A stretch of DNA of 60,571 nucleotides from Paenibacillus sp. S150 (lineage in GTDB: Bacteria; Bacillota; Bacilli; Paenibacillales; Paenibacillaceae): the NCBI RefSeq assembly GCF_019352175.1, contig NZ_JACBYI010000045.1:1-60571 (forward strand). Reading direction: 5' to 3'. Position 1 is the first letter of the stretch; each line of letters opens with the position of its first letter. Of the stretch, positions 9,297 through 18,788 are shown one piece after another. A model generated the notes under the pieces. The model was not told the origin of the DNA, did not search any database, and saw only the letters and a program-made list of their open reading frames with translations. The position numbers and the translations under genes are program-made.

Positions 9297-9935
9297 TTGG
9301 CTGCAACAACAGTATATATAACCCGGCACGGGCAGACCGAGTGGAATGTCCAGAACCGGATGCAGGGGCATCTCGATTCACCGCTTACACCGCTTGGCGA
9401 GCAGCAGGCAGGATGGCTTAACCGGGGGCTGTACAAGGAGCCGCTTGATATCATCTATACAAGCTCCAGTCCACGGGCATTGCGGACGGCGGAGATTGTG
9501 CGGGGCGGGCGGAGCATTCCGCTGACCGCTTGCGATGAATTCAAGGAAATCGGCATGGGGCTGTGGGAAGGGCAGAACTCCGGCGAGATAGAGGCCCGGG
9601 ACCCGGAGCAGCATCATCATTTTTGGCAGGACCCTGAGAAATTCAGTGTGGAGGGAGGCGAGACCTTTGCCGGAGTGCAGAAGCGGGCGCTGGACAAGCT
9701 GCTGGAAATTGTGGCCGCCCATGACGGGCAGAGTATCCTGATTGTTACCCATACGGTAGTCATCAAAGTGCTGATGGCCCATTTTGAAGAGAGAGCCATG
9801 AACAAGCTGTGGGAGCTGCCTTATATTTATCCGGCTTGCCTGTGCAAGCTTGAATTTACGGCCGGCCGGGCGAAGATTCTGCTGCATGGGGATACGGGCC
9901 ACTACGAGGCAGGTGAAGACGGGATGAAATCCTAG
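9297..9935 (+). CDS. histidine phosphatase family protein (phosphoglycerate mutase-like)
   Basis: Cytoplasmic phosphatase of the branch with the RHG signature: TRHGQTEWN near the N-terminus (phosphorylated His about residue 11), an Arg-rich SSSPRALRTAEI segment and a second catalytic His in LIVTHTVVIK. It resembles CobC/GpmB/PhoE-type phosphatases, and its substrate cannot be assigned. The TTG start at 9297 is chosen because AAAGGAG lies 9 bases upstream and the family fold begins immediately. An in-frame ATG at 9231 has no binding site. The gap of 134 bases from the acetyltransferase may still be within one transcript. Confidence 0.87.
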   Translation: MAATTVYITRHGQTEWNVQNRMQGHLDSPLTPLGEQQAGWLNRGLYKEPLDIIYTSSSPRALRTAEIVRGGRSIPLTACDEFKEIGMGLWEGQNSGEIEARDPEQHHHFWQDPEKFSVEGGETFAGVQKRALDKLLEIVAAHDGQSILIVTHTVVIKVLMAHFEERAMNKLWELPYIYPACLCKLEFTAGRAKILLHGDTGHYEAGEDGMKS

Positions 9936-10203
9936 AGAAAGCTTTGGGCCTAAGGCTGATTGCTCTAATGCAGCCCGCAGGCGGTGCTCCGGTGATCCGG
10001 GTATCGTCTGTTTGGTGTGTGTACCCTTACGGACTGAAATGCCCTTAGTTTCGCCAAGAGTACTTTAGCAGGACTAACGGACCTTAGTGCGCTTCTCCGG
10101 CAGGCAGAATTCAGGTGAATCTCCCTATACAGGGCGTTGGAGTCCGTTGGCATGCGGAAATAGGCTTCTATCTGGAAAAAAGAGTTCAGTCGGGCCAGGC
10201 GCC

Positions 10204-10401
10204 GGGCCAATCGGTGGAATCAAAGGCAGAAATACCTCTGATTCGAGCTGGAGAGGGCCAATCGGTGGAATCAAGGGCAGAAATACCTCTGATTCGAGCC
10301 TGGAGAGGGCCAATCGGTGGAATCAAGGGCAGAAGTACCTCTGATTCGAGCCTGGAGAGGGCCAATCGGTGGAATCAAAGGCAGAAATACCTTTGATTCC
10401 G
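10204..10401. repeat. 51-52 bp tandem repeat with internal stem-loop, 3.8 copies
   Basis: Units begin with GGGCCAATCGGTGGAATCA at 10204, 10255, 10307 and 10359. Each contains GAATCA...GG, a CAGAAATA-type spacer and CC...GATTC. In the last copy the arms GAATCAAAGG and CCTTTGATTC are a perfect 10-bp inverted repeat; other copies keep shorter arms. The array lies between two convergent genes, 270 bases past one stop and 66 bases past the other. The rest of 9936-10466 shows nothing else. Confidence 0.88.
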
Positions 10402-10466
10402 GCGTCTTCCGTCATGCCCTATGCAACCAGGTCCATTGGCCGCGAGAGGATGTGTTCACTGTCTGG

Positions 10467-11741
10467 CTAAAGCGCCCTGGGGTATGCAGACGGTTTGTTG
10501 CTCTGCAAATGCCTGGCTTCCAGTACGGACAGATCGCCGTCAAGCATGCGGAGGCCGGGAAGCAGCATAGCGGCTGCGGCAAAAAGAGCCGGCAGCAGCC
10601 CGGCGGCAAGGAAAAGAACAGGTACGCCGTAGGCCTCGGCAATGGCCCCGCCTGCAAAAGCGCCAAAGGGTGTCAGACTGCCGCCGATCAGGAAGCGGAT
10701 GGAATTCACCCGTCCCTGGAGGTTGCCGGGAACCAGGCGCCCATGCAGCGAGGAGCTCAGTGAGCCGAAGAAGGGACCCAAGGCGCCGGATACACATACG
10801 GCAGCAAGCGCAAACGGAAAACTGGGGATCAGGCCCCAAATGGACGTAATGATTCCGATGGTGCCCAGACTGCCGAGCATCACCAGGCGTCTGTGTGTGA
10901 TCTCGCCCAGCAGGGAGATTATACTAAGGCCGACCAGCGTTCCGAAGGCAAACGCTGTGGTCAGTGTTCCCATTGCTGCCGCATCGCGGTGGAGCACCTC
11001 GCGCACATAGGGAACCATCATCGTCCAGACGGCGATGGAGCTCAGATTGCTGACCGAAGCCATAAGCATAATGGTAAACATCGCCGGGAACTGCTTGTAG
11101 AAGGTGAAGCCATCAGCAATTTCGCGCATGTACAAGGAAGGGGAGAAGCTGCTTTTGGCAGTGTCCGGCTTGGCTGGCGCAGGCAGCTTAGGCAGGCACA
11201 GCAGAGTGGCGATGGCGGCAGTGTAGCAGAGCATATTGATGCTAAGCGCAGGTAGAGCCCCGCTGGCTGCGGTCAGGACGCCGGCAAGCGCAGGGCCGAG
11301 CAGCGCCGCCGCTCCCTTGCAGCCGTCGATGACGGCGAAGGCACGCACCAGCTTCCGGCTGTCTGCGACGCCGGGAATCACGGCCATCGCTGTGGGCATA
11401 AACAGCGCGGCGCAGGCGCCGCTAAGCCCGGCTGCGGCGAATAAATGCCAGAGCTGGAGCTGTCCGGCGAGGCCCATGCCCAGCGGAAGCGCGATGGCCA
11501 GCAGCCGGACAGCGGCCAGGCAGGCCATGAAGCGCACCCGGGGCAGACGGTCGGCCAGCGGCGAGCCGAGAAGGCGGAGCAGCAGCTCCGGGATGCCGGA
11601 GCTCAGTGCCAGCGCACCCATAGCCAGCTTGGAGCCGGTCAGGTCATAGACCAGCCATTCCATCGCCAGCAGGCCAAAGGCATCTCCGAAGGCGCTCAGG
11701 GAAATCGTAGACAGAAGACCATAGTAACTGCGTTTCAGCAC
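10467..11741 (-). CDS. MFS transporter, probable exporter
   Basis: Twelve-helix major facilitator protein of 424 residues. It shows the MFS motif after helix 2 (GSPLADRLPRVRFMA) and begins YYGLLSTISLSAFGDAFGLLAMEW, like drug-efflux members of the MFS_3 group. The GTG start at 11741 is chosen because AAAAGGAG (11759-11752 on the minus strand) precedes it by 10 bases. An ATG at 11762 would place that binding site inside the gene and has none of its own. It lies 118 bases downstream of the ArsR-type regulator on the same strand, so the two probably form an inducible efflux operon. The substrate is unknown. Confidence 0.87.
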   Translation of the reverse strand: MLKRSYYGLLSTISLSAFGDAFGLLAMEWLVYDLTGSKLAMGALALSSGIPELLLRLLGSPLADRLPRVRFMACLAAVRLLAIALPLGMGLAGQLQLWHLFAAAGLSGACAALFMPTAMAVIPGVADSRKLVRAFAVIDGCKGAAALLGPALAGVLTAASGALPALSINMLCYTAAIATLLCLPKLPAPAKPDTAKSSFSPSLYMREIADGFTFYKQFPAMFTIMLMASVSNLSSIAVWTMMVPYVREVLHRDAAAMGTLTTAFAFGTLVGLSIISLLGEITHRRLVMLGSLGTIGIITSIWGLIPSFPFALAAVCVSGALGPFFGSLSSSLHGRLVPGNLQGRVNSIRFLIGGSLTPFGAFAGGAIAEAYGVPVLFLAAGLLPALFAAAAMLLPGLRMLDGDLSVLEARHLQSNKPSAYPRAL

Positions 11742-11859
11742 AGGAATTTCACTCCTTTTCATGTAAGCAGCCGGGAGCTCAGACGTAAATGGGATATAAT
11801 ACGCTAAGCGGCGGTTCATCCGGGCGGAAGAGTATTTTTTTCACAGTTCAGCCTGCCGC

Positions 11860-12765
11860 TCACTTCTCCAGATAATCTGAAATCCGCTGCGGCAGATCGT
11901 TCAGCGCGTCCAGTCGGAGGCTGTACGAAGCGCTTTTGCCGTTGCTGTGGACAATGACCAGTCCAGCTGAGCGCAGTGTGATGAGGTGATAGTGGATCGT
12001 GCTTTTGGACAGGCCGACCTGCCGGACGATTTCCGTAAAGCTCAGCTGCTTCCCGGCAAGCAGGCGGAGAATCAAGAGCCGTGTCTCATCCGACAGCGCC
12101 CGGGTGAGACGCAGCAGTGCAGGAGCGGGGCGTCCTTCCTCAGGAGGCAGCGCGTCACAGGCATAGCTGGTAAAGACAAATTCATCATATAAAGATGAAG
12201 TGACCAATGGCCGGGCATGATACTGCGGAATCAGTATGATCTGCTTCAGGCTTTCACCCGGGTACAGGCGCATTCCCTGCGTCGCCCGTTCGTAGACCCC
12301 CATGGTATTGGCTCCGCCCAGTTCGGCCCGTCTGGAATCCGCCTCCCGGCTCAGCCCCTCAAGAATGGCAGGATCAATGCCGCGGAAGTACCGTTCATCC
12401 CATTCGCGCAGAATGCCGGAGGCGCTGCTGCGCAGCCCGGCAAGATTGGATGGCACCGTGGACCCGAAGCGTGCAGTGATTTCGAACAGTTCTCCGGCGG
12501 AGAGGCTATCGAACCAATCCAGGAAGCCGGCTACGGAACGTTCTCCCGGACAGCTCCAAATGTAAGGAGTGAGCGTAAAGTCCGCATTTTCTTTGGAGAA
12601 CTTCTGCATCTGCTGAAGCTGGGCGGAGGTGAATTTCTTTTGGACCTCCTTCACCCAGGGCTTTCCGGACTCAAGAGCGTTATGATTCTGCTTATAGAGA
12701 AAAGCCGTCAGACTTGTAAAGCATTCATACATCGGGGCAAAATCTACTTCTACTGTATACTCCAT
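11860..12765 (-). CDS. ArsR-type winged-helix transcriptional regulator
   Basis: 301-residue DNA-binding protein. The helix-turn-helix is at the C-terminus (about residues 225-275: FTEIVRQVGLSKSTIHYHL, then LRSAGLV), characteristic of ArsR/SmtB folds. The N-terminal 200 residues form a separate domain, which I do not recognise, that may sense a ligand. No metal-binding Cys cluster typical of ArsR or SmtB is visible. The ATG at 12765 has GAGGAA 6 bases upstream; a longer frame to 12798 lacks a binding site. A strong promoter and an 18-bp palindrome lie upstream, which suggests autorepression and control of the MFS gene behind it. Confidence 0.86.
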   Translation of the reverse strand: MEYTVEVDFAPMYECFTSLTAFLYKQNHNALESGKPWVKEVQKKFTSAQLQQMQKFSKENADFTLTPYIWSCPGERSVAGFLDWFDSLSAGELFEITARFGSTVPSNLAGLRSSASGILREWDERYFRGIDPAILEGLSREADSRRAELGGANTMGVYERATQGMRLYPGESLKQIILIPQYHARPLVTSSLYDEFVFTSYACDALPPEEGRPAPALLRLTRALSDETRLLILRLLAGKQLSFTEIVRQVGLSKSTIHYHLITLRSAGLVIVHSNGKSASYSLRLDALNDLPQRISDYLEK

Positions 12766-12849
12766 TCGTGTTCCTCGCTTCCTTGGGAATTGCGCCATTC
12801 AGACATTGGGCAAGAGATGAATTGTGTAAATCACGTAATAGTGGTTTTT

Positions 12850-12867
12850 GTTCTATAAATATAGAAC
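12850..12867. promoter_or_regulatory. palindromic operator candidate for the ArsR-type regulator
   Basis: GTTCTATAAATATAGAAC has perfect 8-bp arms around a central AA. It lies directly downstream of the -10 box, about 85 bases before the regulator start codon, where a bound repressor would block RNA polymerase. That the adjacent regulator binds it is inference. Confidence 0.7.
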
Positions 12868-12881
12868 TTAATAATGGTTTT

Positions 12882-12910
12882 ATTATAAACGAACATAATT
12901 ATATTATCAA
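12882..12910 (-). promoter_or_regulatory. sigma-A type promoter of the regulator-MFS operon
   Basis: On the minus strand, -35 TTGATA (12910-12905), a 17-base spacer and -10 TATAAT (12887-12882). The match is near consensus with ideal spacing. The palindromic operator at 12850-12867 starts 15 bases downstream. Confidence 0.8.
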
Positions 12911-12972
12911 GGATATCGAACTTCGAATCCTGAAAAATCGTAGAAATGAATCAGAGAACAAAATTTCAAGAG

Positions 12973-13030
12973 CTTATATAAAAAAGAGACGGTCCCGGGA
13001 GCGCAGCGGCGCTTCGGAAACTGTCTCTTT
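12973..13030 (-). terminator. intrinsic terminator of the surface nuclease gene
   Basis: Arms AAAGAGAC (12983-12990) and GTCTCTTT (13023-13030) extend into a long GC-rich stem. On the minus strand the stem is followed by TTTTTTATATAAG. It ends the long gene at 13128-18656 and separates it from the regulator promoter. At about 13040-13068 there is also a fragment (TTCACGC, TATAAATTATCC) of the dispersed repeat seen near 19,900. Confidence 0.8.
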
Positions 13031-13127
13031 GGAAATATAATAATTTTTAGGCTTCACGCTTATAAATTATCCACTTGCTTTACATTGAGCTGCCGGCCTG
13101 CAAAGCTGGCTTAAGCTCCTTCATAGC

Positions 13128-16100
13128 TTAATTGATAAACTCAAGCGACTTCAGGGTCTTCTCCAGCATTGTTGCTGCTTCTGCACGGGTGGCCAGAACC
13201 TGTGGCGCGAACGAGCCGTCCGGTCTGCCCTGGATGATGCCTTCAGCGGCAATTTCGGCTACCGCTGCCTGGGACCAGGCCGGAATGGCGGAGGCATCGC
13301 TGAATTTGGCCAGTACCGCAGGCTCGGCATTCAGGGATTTGCCCGTGTATTTCATAGCTTTTGACAGAATCGTGGCCATTTCCTGGCGGGTAATCGGACT
13401 GTCCGGCTTGAAGCTGCCGTCAGTATAGCCTGTAAGGAGGCCCGCCGCTGCGGCTGTTTGTACAGCATCTGTATACCAGGCATTCGCGCCCACATCATTG
13501 AAGGCGGCTGCGCTGCTCATGGACGCAAGCCCAAGGGAGCGGGTAATCAGCGCCGCGAATTCCGCGCGCGTCACCATCTGCGAGGGCTGGAATGCTGTAG
13601 CGCTCGTGCCGGTGATAATCAGCTTGGAGGCCAGCAGATCAATGGATGATTTGGCCCAGTGACCGGTAATATCCCCAAATGTTTTGCTGGACTCAACGAC
13701 AGTGTAATAGCTGTTGCTGTTTCGTTTGATTGTAACCTCGGTGGTTCCGTCAGACTTGCCGGCAAAGACGGAAGGTACGAAGGACAGCTTGCCGGTGGCC
13801 GGATCAAACGATACAGCAGTCGCACTCTGTGAATCCAGTGCGGACGGCGCGGTAATTGTCCGCTTCACATAGGTGCCGCCGAAGCTGTTCAGCGGAACAC
13901 TGCTGTTTCCGGCCTGTGCCGTAACCGTGAATTCCATAACCGGGGCGGCCAGGCTTAGCGAACCGCCCTGCGCCGTAATCGCCTGGCTGATGCCGCTAAG
14001 GGTTGCCGCATCTGCCGGCAGCAGGGATACGGTGATTGTAAAGTCGCCGGTGCCCAATTGTGCGGCCAGCGCTGTCCCGTTCAATACACTGAGCGGAAGT
14101 GAATAAGATGCCCCGTCAGGGGTGGTGAACGTAAGGACGGCAGCGGGATTGGAAGCTGCCTGCTGCACAAGCACACTGCCTGGAAGTACAACCTGTGCTC
14201 CGCCGCTTGAAGCGGTGAGCGGGATCAACAGCTCGCTGGTTCCGGCAGGCAAGGCCGCCAGCCGGCTGGTGAGATCCTCTGCCGTGATTGTCGTTATCTG
14301 CGGCGAAGCCGTCGGAGCGGCAGTTGGACTTGGTGTAGGCGTCGGAGTTGGCGTTGATGGGGCGCCTCCTCCTCCCGGTGGGCTAGTCGGTGTAGGAGTT
14401 GGCGTCGGCAGCGGTGCCTCACCCTTCAGATCGGTGATTCGGCCTTCAACTCCGATTGTAACCGGGTTATGCTTGTCCAGATAGGACAACAGCACTTCGA
14501 AATCCGGAAGACCCAGTTCATAATAACGTCCATCGGCCTTGGCGTCGGCCAGTGCGCGGTAGAAGTCGCCGCCGCCAGCCATGAAGGAATTTGTGGCCAG
14601 CAGATAGTAGGCATCCGGGTCGACAGGCAGATAGGAGCCGTCAGTCTGCCGGATTTCCACAGCTACAATCCGTTCCCCGGCTTGCGTGACCTCTCCGGTG
14701 AGTGAATCCACGATTTCCGGGGTTTTGGTGGAATCATAGGTATATTTCATTCCCGAGGCCTGGGCGAACCGTCCCTGATCCGAGCTTAAGCCGCTGACGG
14801 AGTTCTCCAGCGAGGAGATGATCTCTTCACCGGTCACTTTGAGCGCGACCAGGCTGTTGCCGAACGGAAGCGTGGTCAGCACTTCACCCATGGTGATGTC
14901 GCCTTTATCAATGGCGGCGCGGATGCCGCCGCCATTCTGAATAGCTACAACCCCTTTAATGGTTTCGAGGTCGCCTGCCGATACGAAGCTGGGCATCAGC
15001 TCGCTGACTTTTTCGGCTATGCTGTCGGCGATCATGTTGCCGATGGGCGTTTCTTCCTGACGCACAACGCGCACCGACTTGCCGTCGATCATGCGGTTGG
15101 TGTACAGATCAACGTCCGAGTAACCGACCACGGTGCTTCGGACAGTGGTTAATTCGGCGTCGTATGGTGCCAGCATAGCCTTGGCGGCGGCGTCTTCGCC
15201 GAACAGGCTGACATCGAGCAGCTTGCCGTTATAGGACAGAATTTCACCGTTTTTGTCAAAAGTTACATCCAGCTCGCCAAGGAACTGGCTGTATTCACCG
15301 GTCTGCACGATAAGCACATTCTTGCCGGTGCCGACATTAACGACCGGTGTCGGAGGTTGATCGACCTTCGTATGCGAGTGTCCGCCGACGATGATGTCGA
15401 TGCCCGGAACAGCCTTGGCCAGTTCCTGATCGACGGTATATCCGAGATGGGTAACAGCGATGATTTTGTTAATGCCCTGGGCTTCCAGCATAGCTACTGT
15501 GTTTTTGGCGCTTTCCACGTGATCCTTGAAGCTGATTTGATCTCCCGGAGAGGACAGGCCTGCCGTATCCTCCGTGGTCAGGCCGAAGATTCCGATTTTC
15601 TCGCCGTATACATCCTTAATGACTGAAGGATAGATGTGTCCATCCTTGGCGGTGCTGCGGGTTTCATCGGTTTCAAGCGTTCCGGTTATATCCTGATACA
15701 GCTCCGCAAGCTCGCTTGCCTTGGTGGTGAAGTCAATATTTGCACTGGTGAACGGGAACTTTGCGGCGGTCACGAAATTTTTCAGAACCTCCGGCTGCTC
15801 CTTGTTCAGATCGAACTCGTGGTTGCCGAACGTCATTGCGTCATAGCCGATGTTGTTCATGAACGAGATGTCGGCCTGACCCTTGAACTGGGTGAAATAC
15901 AGGGTCCCCGAGAAGACGTCGCCGGCATCCAATAGCACGGTATTGCCTGTCCGCTCGCTGCTGATTGCGGAGGTGCGTCTTGAGATATTTTCCAGGTGGC
16001 CGTGAGTATCGTTGGTATGCAATACCCGCAGGCTGAAATTTTCGGTGCCCAGATCAATCTGCGCCAGCAGCGGATCATGGTCGCTCACGCGGCCTTCTTT

Positions 16101-18656
16101 GGCATCGAAGTCGGCATTGATATGCACAATATCGAGAGTGGATTTTGCAGCCAGCTTATTGTTGACCAGCAAATGATCCAGTGTCTGGGAGTTCCCCTCA
16201 TAGATATAGGAGTAGCGTTCGCCCAGCGGCAGCGTGTCAATCAGATTGGTTAATGCACTGCCCTTCAGAATCTTCAGCGTGTCCGAGAACTGGAAATCGT
16301 TCAGATCGCCAAGTACGACAACATTCGCATCAGGGTCCTTGGCAAGCACATCGGATACGAAGCCGCTTACGACTGCAGCGATTTGCACTCGCTGAGCTTC
16401 GCTTGATCTGACCGGAGGCTGTACGCCGCCATAGAGAGTGGAGTCTCCCGTCTTGGAGTTGAAGTGATTGGCAATGACCATTACCTTCTCATTATTAAAA
16501 ATAAATTCGGCCGCCAACGGCTTGCGGGAATCGTCGAATGCCGGATTCAGTGGATCAATCCGCCCCGGATTCAGGCTGAGTCCGCCGTCTGCGCTGTAGA
16601 CTACCGGCGTGGCGGCGTCCCCCTTCGTGCCCGGAGCAAGCTCAACGCGTGCAACATTGTAGATGAATCCGGCCCGGATATTGCCGCCCGGCACACCGCC
16701 GTCCCTATTATTGTCAGGCGCAATGTCGGTATACGCATAAGTCGGACCGCCCGCCTTCTTGATGGCCTCGATCAGCGCAATGTAGCTCTCTGCGGCATCC
16801 ACAGTACCGCTGTTGCTCTCGCCGTCGTTGTCTTGGACCTCCAGAAGGCCAATGATATCCGGGGTCTTCAGATTGGTTACGATAGCTTTGGCAATGTTGG
16901 AGATTTTGTCTTGGCTGCTATTGCGGGAGAAATTCTCCACATTGAAGGAAGCGACGGTCAATTGATCTCCTCCGGGTGCCAAGTCAGTGGTCTCGCGTTC
17001 GATTGAAGTACCCGCATCCACCTCCGGCAGGGCGCTTTCCGGCCGAATCTTGAAATTGCCGTAATCGTAACTGAGAACGCCGATGATGTTTCCTTTAAAT
17101 AGTTGTCCCGTCCGCACCGGTGTACTTGGCTCGGCGTCAATCAGAATTCGCTGGGGATTAAAGTCCGCGCCTGTAAGAACCAGACCGCCTGCCGGGGAGA
17201 ACACCTCTGTTGCACTGCTGCCGTTGTCCACGGCAACCGGAATTTCATAATCATACGGCCCGATAATCTTCGGGGCATTGAGCTGGAGCCGCATGCCCTC
17301 CAGACTTTCGTAGAAGTCGAGAGCATATTTGTCCGGCTCGAGAGCGGCGGACAAGCCGGCGGAGATCGTGGTGGCTGGAATGACCCGGCCCCCTGTGCCT
17401 ATAATCGTAGCTGCTGGCAGCGCATTGCCGCTGGAGAGCACATCAGCCCGGGTCGCCACAATCTCGGTCGTCAGGAGATCGTTGGCATCCGAATATCCGG
17501 CTTCTTTATACTCCTTAACCCGGCCATCCACGACAATGGAATCGCCGGCCTTCACCTGATTGCCGGGAAGGTAGACCATAATGGCCTCGGAGGTACGGAC
17601 ATCACTGTCCGGAGTTGCCGTCTGCATGTAGAATGTGCTGCCGCTGGTGTACGTTACAATCCCCGCCACACCCTTCACGAGCTGATCGGCATAGATTGAG
17701 GAATGGGCGGTACCCTGAATTTGGGGGATGGTCAGCCCTTCAGCAGCCGCCTGGGTGGTATAGCTGAATTGGAAAATACCATTGTCTCTTTTGCCCTCCT
17801 CAGCGGAGTAAGCTTTGATGAGAACGGTGTCGTCCTGCAGCAGGATCGGCGTGATGTACAAAGCGTAATCTTCCAAAGCGGTGGTGCTGCCATTGGCATA
17901 CACGCTATAGTAGACGCTTGCGGTTACACTGCCGGTGCCAAGAGCAAGCTCCGTTCCCTTAGGTACGGTCGTCCCGGAAGGGATGGAAGCGGAGACTGCC
18001 GGAGCCGTGGCGCTGTCCGTGACGGAGCTGCGGGGTTCCGGGGCTTGTACCGTAAAGTCGGCATTATTCTGGTCTGTATCGAGTCCGCGGTTGCCGGAAG
18101 GAAGCAGAGCGGATGTTTTGCGCACAGCTGCGGTTGTGTTAGAGAGGGCAGGAACCGCTCCTGTTCCTTCATAGGCGGAGGCTGTGCCGTAGCCGACCAG
18201 ATCGACCCGGGTGCCAGAGGCATCCGCGAGTTCAACCTTGCCGCTGGCTCCGGCCATGGAGAGGACGGCATCGCCTGCGGCGACCAGATCGGGAGCCGGA
18301 AGCTCAGCGGTGCCCCCGCTTCCGGCAGCTTCCTGAATCAGGTAGAAGCCGCCTGCGGGGATGCTGCCGCTAAGGGGAGTAGTTAATTGGTCGCTAAAAT
18401 CGCCTGAGCTGGAAGCATACCGCACCTTCCACCCTGTCAGATCAATAGCTGCTGCTGTAGGATTGTACAGCTCGATGAAGTCATTTTTGTACGTTGCGCC
18501 AGTGTTGCCTCCACCTCCATACACTTGGGAAATTACGGGGATGCTGTTGTCCGGAGCTGCTGAAGCAGTGGGTGCTGAGGGCAGGGCCATACCGGCAACC
18601 AGCACAAAGGAGAGCGCTGCCGCCCACCATTTTTTTCGCCTTGAGGGAATGTTCAT
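13128..18656 (-). CDS. SLH-anchored surface nuclease / 5'-nucleotidase, multidomain
   Basis: Secreted enzyme of 1842 residues. Visible order: signal peptide (1-33, ending ASA); lamin-tail domain (about 40-160, FIELYNP); a chitobiase-like beta segment (about 220-300); an OB-fold-like region (about 305-410); endonuclease/exonuclease/phosphatase domain (about 560-840, ASFNVENFS, DLNDFQF, SDHDPLL); metallophosphoesterase domain (HTNDTHGH about 880, GNHEFDLN about 937, GGHSHTK about 1090); 5'-nucleotidase C-terminal domain (NGGGIRAAI, FMAGGGDFY); Pro/Thr linker (about 1415-1445); an Ala/Ser-rich domain; three SLH repeats (from about 1659) that bind secondary cell-wall polymer. It probably degrades extracellular DNA or RNA to nucleotides and then to nucleosides plus phosphate. 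B. subtilis YhcR joins related activities. The start has AGGAGAAG upstream. Confidence 0.92.
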   Translation of the reverse strand: MNIPSRRKKWWAAALSFVLVAGMALPSAPTASAAPDNSIPVISQVYGGGGNTGATYKNDFIELYNPTAAAIDLTGWKVRYASSSGDFSDQLTTPLSGSIPAGGFYLIQEAAGSGGTAELPAPDLVAAGDAVLSMAGASGKVELADASGTRVDLVGYGTASAYEGTGAVPALSNTTAAVRKTSALLPSGNRGLDTDQNNADFTVQAPEPRSSVTDSATAPAVSASIPSGTTVPKGTELALGTGSVTASVYYSVYANGSTTALEDYALYITPILLQDDTVLIKAYSAEEGKRDNGIFQFSYTTQAAAEGLTIPQIQGTAHSSIYADQLVKGVAGIVTYTSGSTFYMQTATPDSDVRTSEAIMVYLPGNQVKAGDSIVVDGRVKEYKEAGYSDANDLLTTEIVATRADVLSSGNALPAATIIGTGGRVIPATTISAGLSAALEPDKYALDFYESLEGMRLQLNAPKIIGPYDYEIPVAVDNGSSATEVFSPAGGLVLTGADFNPQRILIDAEPSTPVRTGQLFKGNIIGVLSYDYGNFKIRPESALPEVDAGTSIERETTDLAPGGDQLTVASFNVENFSRNSSQDKISNIAKAIVTNLKTPDIIGLLEVQDNDGESNSGTVDAAESYIALIEAIKKAGGPTYAYTDIAPDNNRDGGVPGGNIRAGFIYNVARVELAPGTKGDAATPVVYSADGGLSLNPGRIDPLNPAFDDSRKPLAAEFIFNNEKVMVIANHFNSKTGDSTLYGGVQPPVRSSEAQRVQIAAVVSGFVSDVLAKDPDANVVVLGDLNDFQFSDTLKILKGSALTNLIDTLPLGERYSYIYEGNSQTLDHLLVNNKLAAKSTLDIVHINADFDAKEGRVSDHDPLLAQIDLGTENFSLRVLHTNDTHGHLENISRRTSAISSERTGNTVLLDAGDVFSGTLYFTQFKGQADISFMNNIGYDAMTFGNHEFDLNKEQPEVLKNFVTAAKFPFTSANIDFTTKASELAELYQDITGTLETDETRSTAKDGHIYPSVIKDVYGEKIGIFGLTTEDTAGLSSPGDQISFKDHVESAKNTVAMLEAQGINKIIAVTHLGYTVDQELAKAVPGIDIIVGGHSHTKVDQPPTPVVNVGTGKNVLIVQTGEYSQFLGELDVTFDKNGEILSYNGKLLDVSLFGEDAAAKAMLAPYDAELTTVRSTVVGYSDVDLYTNRMIDGKSVRVVRQEETPIGNMIADSIAEKVSELMPSFVSAGDLETIKGVVAIQNGGGIRAAIDKGDITMGEVLTTLPFGNSLVALKVTGEEIISSLENSVSGLSSDQGRFAQASGMKYTYDSTKTPEIVDSLTGEVTQAGERIVAVEIRQTDGSYLPVDPDAYYLLATNSFMAGGGDFYRALADAKADGRYYELGLPDFEVLLSYLDKHNPVTIGVEGRITDLKGEAPLPTPTPTPTSPPGGGGAPSTPTPTPTPSPTAAPTASPQITTITAEDLTSRLAALPAGTSELLIPLTASSGGAQVVLPGSVLVQQAASNPAAVLTFTTPDGASYSLPLSVLNGTALAAQLGTGDFTITVSLLPADAATLSGISQAITAQGGSLSLAAPVMEFTVTAQAGNSSVPLNSFGGTYVKRTITAPSALDSQSATAVSFDPATGKLSFVPSVFAGKSDGTTEVTIKRNSNSYYTVVESSKTFGDITGHWAKSSIDLLASKLIITGTSATAFQPSQMVTRAEFAALITRSLGLASMSSAAAFNDVGANAWYTDAVQTAAAAGLLTGYTDGSFKPDSPITRQEMATILSKAMKYTGKSLNAEPAVLAKFSDASAIPAWSQAAVAEIAAEGIIQGRPDGSFAPQVLATRAEAATMLEKTLKSLEFIN

Positions 18657-18752
18657 TTTTTACAATCTTCTCCTCTCCAGATACGATATTGTTGTAGCCT
18701 TCTCCCAATCTACCATTTGCAGATTAAATGAAAGATTGTCTAACGTAAATAT

Positions 18753-18788
18753 ATAGTAAACAATGGATGCAAAGCATCAATTTACTAT
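18753..18788. promoter_or_regulatory. palindrome upstream of the surface nuclease gene
   Basis: Outer arms ATAGTAAA (18753-18760) and TTTACTAT (18781-18788), inner arms GATGC and GCATC around AAA. It is about 97 bases upstream of the minus-strand start codon, in AT-rich DNA. It could be an operator or the stem of a leader RNA. The rest of 18657-19050 shows only a small CAGCTtatatAGCTG palindrome near 18,932. Confidence 0.45.

Noticed and set aside
10204..10401. CRISPR array
   Set aside because: Units are continuous tandem copies without unique spacers, and no cas genes are present.
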